Shown piece by piece: positions 32,759-44,625 of a DNA stretch of 64,000 nucleotides; position 1 is the stretch's first letter, and every line of letters begins with the position of its first letter. The DNA lies in NCBI GenBank assembly GCA_022414725.1, contig CM039466.1:10713756-10777755 (forward strand), in the 5' to 3' direction. Source of the stretch: Microglena sp. YARC. Taxonomy: Eukaryota; Chlorophyta; Chlorophyceae; Chlamydomonadales; Chlamydomonadaceae. The notes under the pieces are model-generated. The model saw nothing but the letters and a program-made list of their open reading frames with translations, did not search any database and was not told the DNA's origin. A program made the translations under genes and the position numbers.

Positions 32759-35700
32759 ATGGGACCAAGGATGAACCAAGAGCCTGCTCCCATGGAGTTC
32801 AAGCTCTCTGTGGACTCGGAGCAGAAGGCCACCAAGATTGTTATCTGGTCCTTCGCCCAGCCTCATATGAGAGGTATGTGCCTGGTGCATGGGTCCTGGG
32901 GAAGTTAGCCCCCAGTTAAGTTTAAGGGCTTATGGTTCAGTGGTTTTTATTACGATTTTAAGTTATAGGGTTGAGTGTCTAGGTTTAACTCATGAGGGGG
33001 CTAACTTCCCCACTACAGTGCATGATGGGGGTTGCTGTGTGGACCCAGAGGCCATGAAGGCCATGCAGTACGTGGTAACTATACACTGCCAAACCTTGAT
33101 ACTGCAATGACGATGATGATGATGATGATGACATTTTTCCTGGTGCCCTACTGGACTCCAAATGTGCTTTCGGCTTGACTCCGGCAAATGGGGGTCTTCC
33201 AAACATCATGCATAAAGAAGAAAATAAAAATAAAATGCACCATTCTTCAAGTTTCCTTGTCCATGTGTTGTCATCAGTCATCACATGTGTTGACTTGGTG
33301 CATTGCAGTATCAAGGTCTGGCAGAGTACTGTTGCCAAGTACTGCAATGCACCATTACTTGTCCTCGTTGCCATCAGTCATCACGTGTCAACGCATGTCT
33401 GACATGACATGACCTGAACACTACTCATCACACATCTCATACATACGTCCACCGTGTTATAACATGTGATGATGCCAGGCATGTTACGAGTAGTGTCTGT
33501 TTTTCGCCACGTGAAGGATTGCAACCCTGTGATGATATGATTCATTTTGTTTTTATCTTTGAAAGCGTAACCAAAGAAGATTCTTATTTTTCAGGAGCAA
33601 TTTAATTTAATCCATAATCCTTCCAAACTACTGAGTCCTTACTGCTCCTCAAAATCAGTTGCTGGACAAATCAGTTGTATACATTCAAAATCACTTGCTA
33701 CTCCAAATCAGTTGTTACACATTCAAAATTAGTTTCTACACACTCATAATCAGTTGCTGGACAAAACCAGGTGTATACATTCAAAATCACTTGCTACTCA
33801 AAATCAGTTGTTACGCATTCAAAATTAGTTTCTACACACTCATAATCAGTTGCTAGACAAAACCAGTTGTATACATTCAAAAACATTTGCTACTAAAAAT
33901 CAGTTGCTACACAAAACCAGTTGTTTCACATTCAAAATCAGTTGCTCCACAAAATCAGTTGTTAAACACGGTCAAAATCAGTTTTAAGCACATTCAAAAT
34001 CAGTTGTTAGACACATTGAAAATCAGTTGCTACACAAAATCAGGTGTTTAACACATTCTCCAAACTTTTGAGTGCATCATTAGTCATGCTCTCTTTTTGG
34101 ACAGCAAACAGGTGGACAACAAACATAACAGAACCACGCTCACCATGCTCCAGTTTTTTTGTATGCGACCGTTCGCACATTGTGCGACGCGGTGCGACCC
34201 CCTTGCGACCCTCATGTGTGCGAGTTTAGGGGGAATTGGGCCCTTGGTCGCCAGGAAGTGCGCCCGCGAGTGAGTGATTTGTGCCCTGGGTTGCACCTGG
34301 GTTGCACAGGCCCAGCCCAGGTAGCTAGCTCAGGCCTACCCCTGGTGGACGTTACCTAGTAAGAACTGTGACCCATCGTGATCATGCATGGGCCCACCTA
34401 CCCAAGCCAGTCAGTACAGATGTACAATCTACGAGTCTTGAAGTTTACTTGTGTCCTGGAGCTACTCAGTTTGACTGATGGTTGATTGGTTGATTATTGC
34501 AATTAGGCATGAGCAAAATTGACCGTTCTAAACCGCACGTGCCTGTTGCACACAACAAAGTGAATTGATGAACTCTACCCCAGACAATCAATTTACCAGT
34601 GGGGTCTCATGAGTTCCCCACCCCCGCACCCACCCACTGTTCATCGTTCCCAATGTATCACAGATCAAAACATCTGATTTACTGGTGTTTGAAGGATATA
34701 TCGCGTACTACGAAGCCTCTGACTCTGACCCCTCTTACTGACCCCCCCCCCACCCCCCTCGCTCCTGTACGCAGCCTTCCATCTCTCCTGGGTCATCTTC
34801 TTCTTCACCTTCTTCGCCACCTTCGCCCCCGCTGTCCTGATTCCCATCATCCGTGAGGACATGTCCCTCACCACAACTGACCTAGGTATCTCCGGTGTCA
34901 CTGCTGTGTGCGGTGCCATCGGCATGCGAGTCATCATGGGCTTCGTCCTGGATATTATTGGCCCTCGCTTTGGCAATGCCATGACCATGCTTCTGTTTGC
35001 CCCTGCTGTCTTCTGCATGTCCCTCGTCCAGTCTGCTGGTGACTTCCAGTGTGTGCGCCTCTTCATTGGTTGCTCCCTGTGCGCCTTTGTCACCTGCCAG
35101 TTCTGGGTTGGCTCTATGTTCAACGTGAAGATTGTTGGCACTGCCAATGCTATCGCTGCTGGCTGGGGTAACATGGGTGGCGGTGCCACTGCTCTGCTGA
35201 TGCCTCTCATGTACGAGGGCATTGCTGACTATGTGCCTGCCTTCCATGCTTGGCGCTACGCTTTCTTCATCCCTGGCGGTATCTTCATCCTGCTGGGTGT
35301 CGTCTCCATGCTGTTCTCCCAGGATGCCCCTCAGGGTGATTACCGCATGATGAAGGAGACTGGCCAACTGACCCAGAGCAAGGGCAACTTCAGGGCAGTG
35401 GCCAAGTGTGGTATGTTGAACTACCGCTCCTGGGTTATGTTCTTGACCTATGGCTACTGCTTTGGTGTTGAGCTAACTGTGGACAACCTCATTGTGGACT
35501 ACCTGTATGACCAGTTCAATCTGGACCATATGACTGCTGGAGGCCTGGGTGCCCTGTTTGGCTTGATGAACATCTTCTCTCGTGCTTCTGGTGGCATGCT
35601 CTCTGACTTGGCTGCCATCCCCTGGGGCATGCGTGGTCGCTTGTGGGTCCTGTTCACTCTTCAGCTGCTGGGTGGCCTGTTCTGCCTTGTCCTGGGCCTG

Positions 35701-36402
35701 GTTGACTACGACTTGACTGCCACCATTGTCCTCATGATTATCTTCTCCATCTTCTGCCAGCAGGCATGTGGTGCCACCTTTGGTGTTGTGCCCTTTATCT
35801 CACGTCGTGCATACGGTGTTGTGTCCGGTTTGGTTGGTGCTGGTGGCAATGTCGGAGCTGTTGTCTCCCAGACAATTTTCTTCCAGGGCTCAGCGAGCTC
35901 CCCTGACATGACCAAGCAGGATGGCCTCATCTGGATGGGCGTCATGATCATGGGCATCACTTTCTCCATTTGCTTTGTCCACTTCCCCATGTGGGGCTCC
36001 ATGTTCTTCCCCGCCAACCCAGATATGTCTGAAGAGGACTACTACATGGCAGAATGGAACGCTGATGAGGTTGCCCAAGGCCTACACATGCCCTCGCTGC
36101 GCTTTGCCCAGGAGTCCAAGTCCAACCGTGGAACTGCGCGCAGTCCTAAGGCTAAGAGTCCCAGAGTGAAAGTACTTGTAGATGCAAAAAGAGAGGGGAA
36201 GGTAAGGTCGGAGACTGATTCTGATGCCGGGGCTACAGCTGTGGCTGAGAAAGAGTCCCCGTCCGGCTCTCTACCACGATTTAGTAGAAGTCTGTCGGAG
36301 GTCAGCAAGAAGTTACCTCTGGTTATAAACTTAATCTCGTCGTTCTTTAATACTCAGCAACATTATACTCAGCAGCAATTGAAGAATGGGAGCAGACAAT
36401 GA
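32759..36402 (+). CDS. NRT2: High-affinity nitrate transporter NRT2 (NNP family), intact copy
   Basis: Exon 1 is 32759-32873 (ATG at 32759 preferred over 32771, because it better matches the N-terminal length of the other copy). Intron 32874-34774 (GTATGT...GTACGCAG). Exon 2 is 34775-36402, ending in TGA. The product has about 580 residues and 12 predicted membrane segments of the major facilitator type. It should move nitrate/nitrite with protons across the plasma membrane. Visible: DIIGPRFG loop, nitrate signature 1 AGWGNMGGGATALLMP and signature 2 GLVGAGGNVGAV. The splice site falls after PHMR in phase 1, exactly as in the minus-strand copy, so the intron predates the duplication. The cytoplasmic C-tail is about 60 residues longer than in the sister copy and is Ser/Lys-rich, which suggests copy-specific regulation. 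Confidence 0.95.
33057..33350. repeat. Inverted repeat in the NRT2 intron
   Basis: GCAGTACGTGGTAAC...CTTGATACTGCAATG at 33064-33110 is inverted at 33298-33350 (CATTGCAGTATCAAGG...AAGTACTGCAATG). A GAT microsatellite (33110-33131) lies between. MITE-like. Confidence 0.65.
33640..34065. repeat. Approximately 20-40 bp minisatellite in the NRT2 intron
   Basis: About 20 interspersed copies of AAAATCAGTTG joined by CTACACATTC- or TTACACATTC-type spacers. The spacing is irregular and repeats intergrade with spacers, so it is not a CRISPR array. Confidence 0.9.
34155..34300 (+). repeat. Dispersed repeat family G (GTGCGACGC)
   Basis: GTATGCGACCGTTCGCACAT, TGTGCGACGCGGTGCGACCC. Related pieces occur at 52.25-52.33 kb, inverted at 43.15-43.20 kb, and near 56.95-57.00 kb. 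Confidence 0.55.
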
Positions 36403-36465
36403 AGTTCTTAGCATCAAGCTCGTTCACTGTGTAATCATAGCAACTTGCTTTTTGGGAGCGAACTC

Positions 36466-36640
36466 AGGCACATCACAGTCAGCCAAGCCAAGCCACCACC
36501 AGCTACATCATCCACCACCAGCCACATCACAGTCAGCCAAGCCAAGCCAAGCCACCACCAGCTACATCATCCACCACCAGCCACATCACAGTCAGCCAAG
36601 CCAAGCCACGCCAAGCCAAGCCTTTTCGTGAGGGTACACA
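36466..36640. repeat. 52-61 bp tandem repeat downstream of NRT2
   Basis: Three units beginning CACATCACAGTCAGCCAAGCC with internal CCACCACCAGCTACATCATC. Confidence 0.85.
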
Positions 36641-36683
36641 GGCACATCAATGTCTGCTTGTCTTTGGTTGGTGCTAGCCATAA

Positions 36684-36800
36684 CTTTCCTTTTCGGCTGC
36701 GACCAGCAGCTTCTAGGCAGCTCCCCTCGCCTCCGCTTGCCACCCAGGCAAACCTAAAGCCAAGCAGTGCATCTGGAAGCTGACAGGACCAGCTTTCCAA
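36684..36800. mobile_element. TIR-A family, copy 3 (right end missing)
   Basis: GACCAGCAGCTTCTAGGCAG and CATCTGGAAGCTGACAGGAC; the right inverted end is absent. Confidence 0.75.
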
Positions 36801-36950
36801 TACCGCTGAAATCTTGGGTTAGATTAATCTTGAGTTAGTTTGATCTTGGGTGAATTTAGTTTGAAGTCAACTAAGGTTTACTAGTGTTTTTTTATTCATT
36901 CAATCGGATTCAATTGCAGTTTACTAGTACAAAGTAAAGTATTTTTTATA

Positions 36951-37085
36951 TTCAGCTACCAGCAGCAGCTTCTTGGCAGCTCCCCTGGCTCATTACCCAG
37001 CTAAACATATCGCAAGCATATCCCAACGAAGTGCACATAGAAACTGGCAGAATCATATTTCCAATACTGTTGAAATCTTAGGTCT
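36951..37085. mobile_element. TIR-A family, copy 4 (right end missing)
   Basis: AGCAGCAGCTTCTTGGCAGC and CAATACTGTTGAAATCTTAG, parallel to copy 3. It is joined directly to a partial SINE-B copy (37090-37180). Confidence 0.7.
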
Positions 37086-37089
37086 GAAA

Positions 37090-37180
37090 GAACAAAGCAC
37101 TGATGAATTGAACCCCAAACAATTGTGTTTACCTACGGATGCCCTGAGTCCGTGCAACAGCGATAATTTGATTTTGATAT
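37090..37180 (+). repeat. SINE-B family, 3' part
   Basis: AACAAAGCACTGATGAATTG, ACCCCAAACAAT and GCCCTGAGTCCGTGC match the second half of the SINE-B unit. Confidence 0.75.
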
Positions 37181-37215
37181 TTTCATGGTATAGCTGGAAC
37201 CAGGGTTTTTATTTT

Positions 37216-37378
37216 TGTCTTTTCATAGCAGCTTCTAGGCAGCTCCCTTAGACAAACACTTGGATGCACCAAACTATTTCATTATGTCAGCTTTAATGTG
37301 CTTGAGGTTGCGCCATTTTTTGCCGAATATGCAGACTGGGGAGCTGCCTAGAAGCTGCTGCTCGGTGCTGAAAATTAA
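37216..37378. mobile_element. TIR-A family, copy 5 (both ends)
   Basis: TTTTCATAGCAGCTTCTAGG at the left and GCTGCCTAGAAGCTGCTGCT with CTGAAAA at the right; inverted ends are clear. Interior GTGCTTGAGGTTGCGCCA. Confidence 0.9.
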
Positions 37379-37417
37379 AACGCTGCCTGGTACCCTGTTG
37401 ATTAGGGTTTCTAGAGA

Positions 37418-37465
37418 CAGAGAGACAGGCAGAGAGACAGACAGAGAGAGAGAGACAGAGAGACA
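37418..37465. repeat. (GACAGAGA)n repeat
   Basis: Imperfect GACAGAGAGA units. Confidence 0.85.
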
Positions 37466-37686
37466 CGGGTGGAACTTGCGGCTTCAGCCCCGGGACCCTG
37501 AGGGGTCCAGAGGGGGCTAAAGCGAAAATACTGGCCGGCTGGTGATTAGGGCTAAAAAGTGTATTAGGGCACTGTATCTCCTTGGTAATATGTTGATTTC
37601 CTAGTCCAGGATTTTGCAGCAAGTGACGAGCTATTGTGGGCAGGCCCTCCTTAGCCTCAAGCTACTACAGGGTTGTGGAGAAGGAA

Positions 37687-37760
37687 GTAATTTGAATTTG
37701 AATTTGAATTGTTACATGGTTTTTCAGCCAACTTTGGGCTGCTCACCGTCTTCCAATTCC
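37687..37760 (-). repeat. SINE-like module with (AATTC)-type tail
   Basis: On the minus strand: GGTGAGCAGCCCAAAGTTGG, CTGAAAAACC, ATGTAAC, then AATTCA units. Matches 60.6 and 60.9 kb. Confidence 0.65.
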
Positions 37761-38089
37761 AAGTCCCCCCGTGCAATACCCACAGAAACTAGGGACTCAG
37801 GGAGCATATTAAGCGGGTTAGACAGTTGAAAGCCTTGTCCAGGAGGAGGAAGTAAACTCCTTGGACTTCAACTTGAAGTAAGCTACTAAGCTCCAGTGTC
37901 AAAGATGTGATGCATGAGGGAAGTGCCTTCAATCCTCCTATCAGAGTAGGCCTCATTTAGCCCGCCTGATGTGTGACATTGTCATCACATTTTTGCACAC
38001 GTCCTCGCACTATCATTAATTGGGCAAGGCCTGCGATGTACCAGCTCGATGACTTGTTGCAATACTGTCTAGCATCCCTGAGCCCACGT
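37761..38089. other. Intergenic stretch
   Basis: No gene or repeat recognised. Confidence 0.5.
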
Positions 38090-38283
38090 TTTTGTTGGGT
38101 TGCGGGTAGCAGGTTCTAGGCAGCTCCCTTCCCCCGTGCTTGGGACGAACCTGAAGCTAGCTAGTGTGTCTGAAAGCTGACACGGCAGGAATTCCAATGC
38201 AGCTGCAAGCTTTGGGTTTGACCCAGAGGATGCCTATCGAAGCTTGAGGGAAGCTGCCACGAGTAGCCCCAAAAAGAAACAGT
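38090..38283. mobile_element. TIR-A family, copy 6
   Basis: GTAGCAGGTTCTAGGCAGCT, GCTAGCTAGTGTGTCTGAAAG, AATGCAGCTG and GGAAGCTGCCACGAGTAGCC with AAAAAGAAAC at the end. Same subfamily as copies at 7.0 and 61.2 kb. Confidence 0.85.
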
Positions 38284-38454
38284 TACCCGATCTTTTTTCA
38301 AACAAGTTTTTATGTAAAAAATTAATGAACTTTATGCATTTGAAAGCCTTTAATCCACAGTCAAAACGTGCTGGATGGTGATCAAACCAGGTTTGTTCAA
38401 AAAGCTGCGTACCATACGCGCCTCGAATGATGGCGGTCTCAGTAGTCGGCGGTC

Positions 38455-38486
38455 CCCCCACCCACCCACCCACCCACCCACCCACA
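38455..38486. repeat. (CCCA)n repeat
   Basis: Seven CCCA units. Confidence 0.9.
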
Positions 38487-38631
38487 CTCCCCCCCACACA
38501 CACCATCAGACCATCTCCACCACCAAGTGTGAGGAGGTGGGATAAAACAAAAGTGGACAAAAATCAACCTGCGCCCAAACCTAGGCGGCAATTAAAATCT
38601 GGACAAGACCATACATTGGACCACGTGTGTA

Positions 38632-38792
38632 TGTTACAGTCCAGGGGTAGGCCAAGTAGGCTAAAGGGAGTTGCTCAACCGTGTAGGAAGGGCTTAAAAA
38701 AAAACTGATGAACTGAACCCAAAACAGACGTTTTCCCGACGGGGGCCCTGAGTTCATGCTACAGTGATCATTTAATTATACAATATAATTAG
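38632..38792 (+). mobile_element. SINE-B family, copy 1
   Basis: TACAGTCCAGGGGTAGGCC, TAGGCTAAAGGG, ACTGATGAACTGAACCC, CGACGGGGGCCCTGAGTTC and ACAGTGATCATTTAATT in order. About 155 bp, no frame. Confidence 0.85.
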
Positions 38793-38984
38793 AGTGCCAT
38801 GCTTTGGCGGTTATATTTTAAAACACCTTCTTGGCCATGGCGGTTTCATTTAAACCACAATCAATATACCATAAACATATATTGATCCCTGGGCCTTGGC
38901 GTAAATAATAATATATAATATTAATATATAATATCCGGGGCATGTGATAAAAGAATACCCCATATTAAGCGGCCAGGCTATTTC

Positions 38985-39165
38985 TAGGGAACGGCAATAT
39001 GATATCATACGCTATCATATGATACCGGCAGTAGATATGACTAGGATAAAGTTACCATTTACATGCAATATCATAGGACGCAATTTGTATGATATCATAT
39101 GATATCATACTGGCCTTTGGTCAGTATCATATGATTTGCCGAGACCTAACTATATCAGATGATAG
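38985..39165 (+). mobile_element. AT-palindromic element, copy 2
   Basis: GGAACGGCAATATGATATCA, GATACCGGCAGT, TTACCATTTACATGCAATAT and CGCAATTTGTATGATATCAT. Palindromic arms at both ends. Confidence 0.75.
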
Positions 39166-39436
39166 CTAGGTAAGGGTTAACTGCATTACAAGTAAAGCAG
39201 GCACAACTACCTAGCATTGGCTGGTTCACGCGGTTCGTGAAATCGTGACCTGGCAGGTAGGCACCTGGCACCCTACGCGACCTTATGTGTGTCGCCTTAT
39301 ACTAAGGCTAAATGCCATAGCATAACACAACTAATAACTCGTACAGCCAATCATGGGATTACATCCCATGTTTTCTGCAGACAGTGAGCATATTTAATTG
39401 CAGGGCCACATTTATTTGCTGACACAATATTTAAGC

Positions 39437-39513
39437 TGTTGTATGTATGTATGTATGTATGTATGTATGTATGTATGTATGTATGTATGTATGTATGTAT
39501 GTATGTATGTATG
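39437..39513. repeat. (GTAT)n microsatellite
   Basis: About 19 units, directly joined to the 5' end of a SINE-B copy. Confidence 0.95.
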
Positions 39514-39672
39514 TTACAGTCCGGGGGTAGGCCAAATAGGCTAAAGGGGCTTGCCCAACCGTATAGGAAAGGCTTTAAAAGAACAAGCACTGATGAACTG
39601 AGCCCCAAACAATCATTTAACCGACGGGGGCCCTGAGCTCGTGCTACAGTGATAATTTAATTCTACAATATT
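39512..39672 (+). mobile_element. SINE-B family, copy 2
   Basis: TACAGTCCGGGGGTAGGCC through GTGCTACAGTGATAATTTAA. The best-preserved copy by eye. Confidence 0.85.
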
Positions 39673-40749
39673 ATCAAATCATCATCTCAGCTGGGATGGT
39701 AATTTTATTGTGCAATTATTATCGCATTTTTTTATAAATTGAATTACGGTAAGTATTTCCATCCTTCAAAGGAATCAGGATTAATGACCAGCTTTACATT
39801 TTTTACACATTCTTGTGGGGAGAGGGGGTGAAGGCTGGGGTGGGGGGGCAAGACCAGCCAGTAGCGATCTGTATTTGGTTCTGTTCAGAGTTTGGTTCAG
39901 TGATCTATTGGTTAAGTCGGAATTCGGATTATGGCAATATTCCACTTCGACCCCAAGATTGGACTGCCCCCTAATCTAGACACCTACCATCTCCATGCAA
40001 GCATGCGCATGTCGCGTGAGAAAGATTCACGAATGATCAACTGTAAGCAAGTCCTTCAGACTTGTGTTGACAAAAAGCTTCGGACTGGGATACAACCAAT
40101 ACCAAGCTCCCGCCCCCAACCAACACCAAGCTCCCAACTAAACCTGTTTGCCCCTCTTATCAGTATTCGTCAGGTTCTATCCTCTGGCGCTGAAGGGGGC
40201 GACGCCCGCCCTTGAAAGTGTAATTTCATGTTCATCCGTTGGAAAAGCAGCCCCCCCCCCCCTGGTTGGAAAAGGGTTCATTCCGATGCATTAAAAAGCG
40301 ATGCCGAGATCGGTTCACGATTTTCAAGCGCGGTGGGCGGAGGGCTGGAGGCCAACGTGGCAGCAGCTAATGTTTATGCTGGCACACCGAACTCAGGGTT
40401 CCGGAACCTCCTACGCGCTTTCGTTCGTTGCAATGGGGATCATGCATCCTGAGCCGCACCTACGCTCAACGTTGGCGCGCATGCACGTACAGTCTGGCCA
40501 CGCCAAGCCCTACCCAACTACAACGACAAAGGTATATAGCTGGAATTATGTTGCACTCGCCCGGATTGTGCAGTTTAGACCAAATCTCCGCGTTGGCCAT
40601 ATTCACGCGCCAGACTATAAATTGCGGACTATCTACTGCGACTGTATTCCTTCTACTTCGGAAAACTGGCTATTCACTCTTTCTTGTGGCGCGTGCCCAC
40701 TTCGTTCACTCTACTCCTACTGCTTCTTTCCGCATCGTTTGAAGAGCCG
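39673..40749. other. Upstream region of the pirin gene
   Basis: No supported gene. A C run lies at 40251-40262. The 154-residue open frame at 40301-40765 has no motif and overlaps pirin exon 1 in another frame. The promoter of the pirin gene must lie here or closer. Confidence 0.4.
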
Positions 40750-40788
40750 ATGTCAGCAACAATGAGCACCGTTCGACCCATCACTAAA
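40750..40788 (+). CDS. PIR: Pirin exon 1
   Basis: Thirteen codons from ATG (a second in-frame ATG at 40762) ending TVRPITK at donor AAA|GTAAGT. TVRPITK continues in frame into exon 2 IVQGKKQ, matching the first beta strand of pirins. It is joined across a 4.7-kb intron; the assignment rests on that fit. Confidence 0.75.
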
Positions 40789-43700
40789 GTAAGTCGGCAT
40801 CCAATGCCAACGATTCAACATTGTTATGGAACGAGGTAGCAATTCGATGATATTCTGATCCTAGTGCCCGGCGTGCAGCCCAGGCATTAGGGTGTGACCA
40901 ATGGGGTGTCCGATTAGGGGAAGTCTCCGCCAGGCGTATAGAAAGGGACCCCCGACAGTCTGATACACTTCACCCCCCTTTCTAAAGACCGACGCCCATC
41001 GCCCAATTTCGAATTGTGACCAATGCATGGGGAACACGTGGTGTCCGATTAGGAGAAGTCTCCGTGTAGTACGGGATCATCTGTTACAGAGGCGTGTCCC
41101 AACCTGCCCTGAGTGCTCTAGGTCTCTGAATAGCTCAAAGTCATCTTAATCCCATTACACCTTTGTAGTCACTTCGACTTGAGCACAGCACTTATATTTG
41201 CATACGGAGAATAAAACGATGCTATTACACCTAATGATGTTGCAAACCCAATACTAGAGGATCATGGAAATAACAAAAAAACGTGCAGCAGGGAGGTGTG
41301 TGTGTGTGGGGGGGGGGGGGGGGGGGGGGGAGGGGGACACCAGCACCAGCACCAGTGTGTGTGGGGGGGGGGGAGGGGGACACCAGCACCAGCACCAGTG
41401 TGTGTGTGTGGGGGGGAGGGGGACACCAGCACCAGCACCAGTGTGTGTGTGGGGGGGGGAGGGGGACACCAGCACCAGCACCAGTGTGTGTGTGGGGGGG
41501 GAGGGGACACCAGCACCAGCACCAGTGTGTGTGTGGGGGGGGGAGGGGACACCAGCACCAGCACCAGTGTGTGTGTGGGGGGGGGGGGAGGGGGACACCA
41601 GCACCAGCACCAGTGTGTGTGTGGGGGGGGAGGGGGACACCAGCACCAGCACCAGTGTGTGTGTGTGGGGGAGGGGGACACCAGCACCAGCACCAGTGTG
41701 TGTGTGGGGGGGGAGGGGGACACCAGCACCAGCACCAGTGTGTGTGTGGGGGGGGGAGGGGGACACCAGCACCAGCACCAGTGTGTGTGTGGGGGGGGGG
41801 AGGGGACACCAGCATCAGCACCAGTGTGTGTGTGTGGGGGGGGGGGGAGGGGGACACCAGCACCAGCACCAGTGTGTGTGTGGGGGGGGGAGGGGGACAC
41901 CAGCACCAGCACCAGTGTGTGTGTGGGGGGGGAGGGGGACACCAGCACCAGTACCAGTGTGTGTGTGGGGGGGGAGGGGGACACCAGCACCAGCACCAGT
42001 GTGTGTGTGGGGGGGGGGGAGGGGACACCAGCACCAGCACCAGTGTGTGTGTGTGGGGGGAGGGGGACACCAGCACCAGCACCAGTGTGTGTGTGGGGGG
42101 GGGAGGGGGACACCAGCACCAGCACCAGTGTGTGTGTGTGGGGGGGGGGAGGGGGACACCAGCACCAGCACCAGTGTGTGTGTGGGGGGGGAGGGGACAC
42201 CAGCACCAAAATCGCCATCAACACCACCAACACCACCAACAGCAACACCAACACCAAAACCAACAAGACCAGCAACAACATGAACACCAACCAACATCAA
42301 CAACCAGCATCCAGACCAACACCAACCAGCAGCAGCCCTCCCACCAAGGCTTCTCCCACCTGCAGGTCCCACCTGTTTTTTTTGTTACAGTCCAGGGGGT
42401 AGCCAGATAGGCTTAAGGGACCTGTCCAACCTTGAAATTGGAGGGCCTAGACATAAAAAGCACTGATGAACTGATCCCTAACCAATCTTTCAACGGGCCC
42501 CTAAATTCGAGCTACAGTGATAATCCTATTTATTATAGTCCGTTGTCCGTGACGGGTCTAGCCCCTTTTGGCGTGGCCACTTGGGGCTTTGGTTTCATAT
42601 CTTGCTGACCTGTTGCCCAGGTGGCCACGGGGGCACCGTCGGTACGACGGGCTCAAATGCTAGTTGTATTCTGTGATTCTCATCGCATTTGCAGGCGCCA
42701 CCTGTCGCGTGCAGTCCGTGTGATCATTAGGTGACACCGCACGTGCGCACACACATGGCCCACATGCACGAACACATGGCCCACATGTGCACACACATGG
42801 CCCACATGCACAAACACAGGGCCCACATGCGCACACACACGGCCTACATGCACAAACACTTGGCCCACATGCGCACACACATGGCCCACATGCACACACA
42901 CTTGGCCCACACGTGCACACACATAGCCCACATGCACAAACACATGGCCCACATGCGCACACACACGGCCTACATGCACAAACACTTGGCCCACATGCAC
43001 ACACACATGGCCCACATGTGCTCACACTTGGCCCACCTGCACAAACACTTGGCCCACATGTGCGCAAACATGGCCCACATGTGCACACACATGGCCCACA
43101 TGCACACACACATGGCCTACATGCGCCCACATGGCCCACATGTGCACACTCAATTTGGGACGCGTCGCACGAAAGAAAACAGTGACCCATCCAGGTTAGC
43201 ACCCACGCACACACCATGCATCTTCCCATCCACCCACTTGCCCGTACAATATATTGATATACCGTACGATATATCATACGATATATCCACACAATATTGT
43301 ACTTGACAACTGTGCACATAAGCACACTAAAACTTGCAGACATGCATGTGCACACACAAGCTAACCTGAACAACTTTGACGGAGCCCTCATCAAACACCC
43401 TCATCACACAAACAAACACCCTCATCACACAATCAAACACCCCCACCACACAAACAAACACTTACCACGTTGACGAAGCCTTCATCACCCTGTGTACAGA
43501 TTGTTCAGGGCACGAAGCAAAGGAGGGCGGCGGTGTGATGATCACCCACTCACCCAAGGACCTGTCTGCACCAACTCACCATATACACACACGCACACAC
43601 ATGCACACACGCACACACACGCACGCACGCCTAAACCACTTTGACGAAGCTCTCGTCACCCCGTGCGCAGATTGTTCAGGGCACGAAGCAAATGGAGGGC

Positions 43701-43966
43701 GGCGGTGTGATGATCACCTACTCACCCAAGGACCTGTCTGCACCAACTCACCATAAACACACACTCACACACACACAAACGCACACACACACACACACAC
43801 ACACACGCGCACGCCTAAACCACTTTGACGAAGCCCTCGTCACCCCGTGCGCAGGTCGCTCAGGGCACGAAGCAAATGGAGGGCGGCGGTGTGATGATCA
43901 CACAATCACCCAAGGACCTGTCTGCACCAACTGACCATAAACACACACGCACACACATGCACACAC

Positions 43967-44020
<54 letters not shown>

Positions 44021-44182
44021 ACACACGCACACCCTAATCACTTTGACGAAGCCCTCGTCACCCCATGCGCTGATTGTTCAGGGAACGAAGCAAATGGAGG
44101 GCGGCGGTGTGATGATCACACACTCACCCAAGGACCTGTCTGCACCAACTCACCATAAACACACACGCACACATATGCACAC

Positions 44183-44223
<41 letters not shown>

Positions 44224-44594
44224 CACACACACACACACATACACACGCACGCCCTAACCACTTTGACGAAGCCCTCGTCACCCCGTGCGCTGATTGTTCA
44301 GGGAACGAAGCAAATGGAGGGCGGCGGTGTGATGATCACACACTCACCCAAGGACCTGTCTGCACCAACTCACCATAAACACACACGCACACATATGCAC
44401 ACACACGCACACACACACACACGCACGCACGCCCAAGCCACTTTGGCAAAGCCCTCGTCATCCCGTGCGCTGATTGTTCAGGGCACGAAGCAAATGGAGG
44501 GCGGAGGTGTGATGATCAGACAATCACTCAAACACCTGCCCGCACCAACTCACCATAAACAAACACACACACATGCACACACACACACATGCAA

Positions 44595-44625
<31 letters not shown>

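Noticed and set aside
33640..34065. Possible CRISPR-like array
   Set aside because: Short A/T-rich repeats with repeating spacers inside an NRT2 intron.
40301..40765. 154-codon frame upstream of pirin
   Set aside because: No motif and it overlaps pirin exon 1 in another frame; no support as a gene.
41231..42410. Open frames of 280-375 codons on both strands
   Set aside because: All arise from the CACCAG/poly-G minisatellite; long frames are open in several phases at once and the proteins are only [14 protein letters not shown] repeats.
42660..43394. Cys-rich 244-codon and His-rich 191-codon frames
   Set aside because: Products of the ACATGGCCCACATGCAC minisatellite, open on both strands.
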